Below, piece after piece: positions 4,485-5,941 of a stretch of 5,941 nt of DNA (the first letter of the stretch is position 1; the number at the start of each line of letters is the position of its first letter). This stretch comes from Micavibrio aeruginosavorus (GTDB taxonomy: Bacteria > Pseudomonadota > Alphaproteobacteria > Micavibrionales > Micavibrionaceae): the NCBI GenBank assembly GCA_003240795.1, contig QFNK01000128.1, positions 1 to 5,941 on the forward strand, written 5' to 3'. A model generated the notes under the pieces. It was given only the letters and a program-made list of their open reading frames with translations. It ran no database searches and was not told the origin of the DNA. Made by a program: the position numbers and the translations under genes.

Positions 4485-5941
4485 ATGACAAGCATCAACC
4501 CCATCGCCACGAAAGTCGCCGCAGGTTCGGCCCCGAACGCATCCGCCCCTCTTCAGGGCAGTACGTCCGGTGTTCTTGGCGGCGTGGGGGGACAGAATTT
4601 TTTCGATCTTATCCTTTCGAACCTTCTTGGCGGCGATGCTGCTAAAACCGATGTGAATGCAAAGAGCATTGCCGATAAAATCATGCAGGGCATGACAAAC
4701 GAACAGGCAGCCCCCGCCACGACGCCCGCCAATGTTTCCACCGCGACGGGCGCGGTCAAAAGCAACGAGAACTCCCTCGCCCTGCTACAGATCGCTCTTG
4801 CCAATCAGGGCGTAGATGCGGACGGCAACATCGTCCTGCAGGACGCCTCCCTTAAGGCCGATACGCTTCAGTCCAGCCTTACCGTCACGGACAAGGTTAT
4901 CAATCACCTGAAAAACATGCTGCCGGAAAACGCCGACAAAGAAGGTGTTTTCAGCCAGCTTATATCCAAGCTCCAGGCAAAATCGGACACGCTGCGCGCC
5001 AGCCTGAGCGCCCTGAACGAAGGCATGATCTCCAAGGATACGGCCGTCGAAGATATTCCCATGCCGCTGCTGATCTCGCTTGGCCTCAACCCGTCCGAAA
5101 TTGCCGAAGTCGCAACGAAAATCGAAGACCTTGAAAAGAAACTGGGCCGCGATATTACGGTTGAAGACCTTATCGCCGGTGTTGGCGGGATTATACCGCC
5201 CGCCCCCGAAACGGCCGTTGTCGCCTCCGCCTCCATACAAAAGACAATCACGACCGATCTTACCGCCGGCATCGGCGAAGATGCAGAGCCTACGGACGAT
5301 CTGGCAAGACAGCTCAACGCGCTGGATGTCGGCGGCTCCGACGACAAAGAAAAGCAGCCTGCTCTTAATACGATGGCGAAGGAACCCATGCTTCCCGCAA
5401 AATCGTCAGAGCAAGCCCCTGCGCGCAATGATCTGCGTACGGATGCCGATATCGAGATTCCGGCTGACGATGCCGCGTCTGCCGACAAAGCGGCAAAAGA
5501 TACTACAGCGCCATCGGCAAAAGATGCCGCGCCGACGAATACGCCAGCGCAAGCCCATACGGCAAAAACTGCCGCTTCCGCCAGCAACGGTTTCAACAAC
5601 CTCACCTTCCAGTCCGCGCTGAGCGCTTCGGCAGGTGATGCCGCAAGCCAGGGGATCTTCTTTGGAACGGCACCGGCCACCAGCTATGGCGCGGCCGCGC
5701 AAGCCGCCAACGTCATCACATCGTCCGCCACGGCTGGCCAGCCCCACCCCGCCGCCAACATTGTCGCGGCCACGATGATCAAGTCCGCCAAGGCCGGCGA
5801 TGACCAGACGATCCGCCTGCGCCTTGATCCGCCGGAGCTGGGCAATGTCGGCATCCGCCTGCAATTCAGCAAGGACAAAACCGTAAAGGCACACATCGTC
5901 GCGGAAAAAGCCGAGACATACATGATGCTGCAAAAAGATTC
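4485..5941 (+). CDS. fliK: Flagellar hook-length control protein FliK, C-terminus outside window
   Basis: The frame is open from ATG 4485 to the right edge (485 codons plus two bases). FliK is the secreted molecular ruler that sets hook length and switches the FlhB export gate to filament substrates. Near the N-terminus NFFDLILSNLLG (about 38-49) resembles the FliK start. The middle is a long low-complexity linker rich in Ala, Thr, Asp and Lys, with loose AKD...AP repeats around 340-365. The FliK C-terminal (Flg_hook) domain begins near 440: IRLRLDPPELGNVGIRLQF, the family hallmark, then VKAHIVAEKAETYMML, where the window cuts it. An AGGGA lies about 10 bases before the start. It is the fourth gene of the flgI operon by spacing. 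Confidence 0.92.
   Translation, partial: MTSINPIATKVAAGSAPNASAPLQGSTSGVLGGVGGQNFFDLILSNLLGGDAAKTDVNAKSIADKIMQGMTNEQAAPATTPANVSTATGAVKSNENSLALLQIALANQGVDADGNIVLQDASLKADTLQSSLTVTDKVINHLKNMLPENADKEGVFSQLISKLQAKSDTLRASLSALNEGMISKDTAVEDIPMPLLISLGLNPSEIAEVATKIEDLEKKLGRDITVEDLIAGVGGIIPPAPETAVVASASIQKTITTDLTAGIGEDAEPTDDLARQLNALDVGGSDDKEKQPALNTMAKEPMLPAKSSEQAPARNDLRTDADIEIPADDAASADKAAKDTTAPSAKDAAPTNTPAQAHTAKTAASASNGFNNLTFQSALSASAGDAASQGIFFGTAPATSYGAAAQAANVITSSATAGQPHPAANIVAATMIKSAKAGDDQTIRLRLDPPELGNVGIRLQFSKDKTVKAHIVAEKAETYMMLQKD

Noticed and set aside
4904..5680. Minus-strand 258-codon frame
   Set aside because: Antisense to the Ala-rich fliK linker, which yields long Ser/Ala shadow frames.

Overview
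The window looks like chromosomal DNA of a flagellated alphaproteobacterium. The strongest evidence is a fliX gene divergent from flgI, because FliX is a flagellar regulator known only from alphaproteobacteria. A stand-alone rod-binding FlgJ without a muramidase domain and a DksA keeping only one zinc-ligand cysteine agree with this. I cannot name the genus. GC-rich codon use (60-67% in sampled stretches of flgI and fliK) rules out AT-rich groups such as Rickettsiales.

Layout. Positions 1-1002 (minus) hold the first 334 codons of a gene that runs off the left edge. Its product carries HEHGH and a downstream Y...EAMAE segment and resembles the catalytic domain of anthrax-lethal-factor-type gluzincins. 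Its sampled GC is about 37-55%, and its 5' region is about 20% GC with a perfect palindrome (1041-1058). A GC-rich terminator (1080-1107) separates it from dksA (1132-1566, minus), which has a near-consensus sigma70 promoter (1631-1659). Next comes fliX (1762-2199, minus), then a 218-bp divergent control region with a very good sigma54 promoter (2365-2380) pointing at flgI. The plus-strand operon is flgI (2418-3554), a flgJ-type rod-binding gene (3575-3973), a flgN/flbY-like coiled-coil gene (3966-4454) and fliK (4485 to the right edge, incomplete). Spacings are 20 bp, -8 bp and 30 bp.

How the genes fit together. FlgI builds the P-ring. The FlgJ domain helps cap or bind the rod. The FlgN-like protein is probably an export chaperone, and FliK measures hook length. 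FliX, in the Caulobacter model, couples basal-body assembly to FlbD/sigma54 transcription, so its place opposite a sigma54 promoter makes regulatory sense. DksA is a housekeeping stringent-response regulator. The metallopeptidase-like gene has no evident link to motility and looks like accessory cargo beside the conserved block. It is the most unusual item here.

No tRNA, rRNA, CRISPR array, insertion sequence or long repeat was seen.
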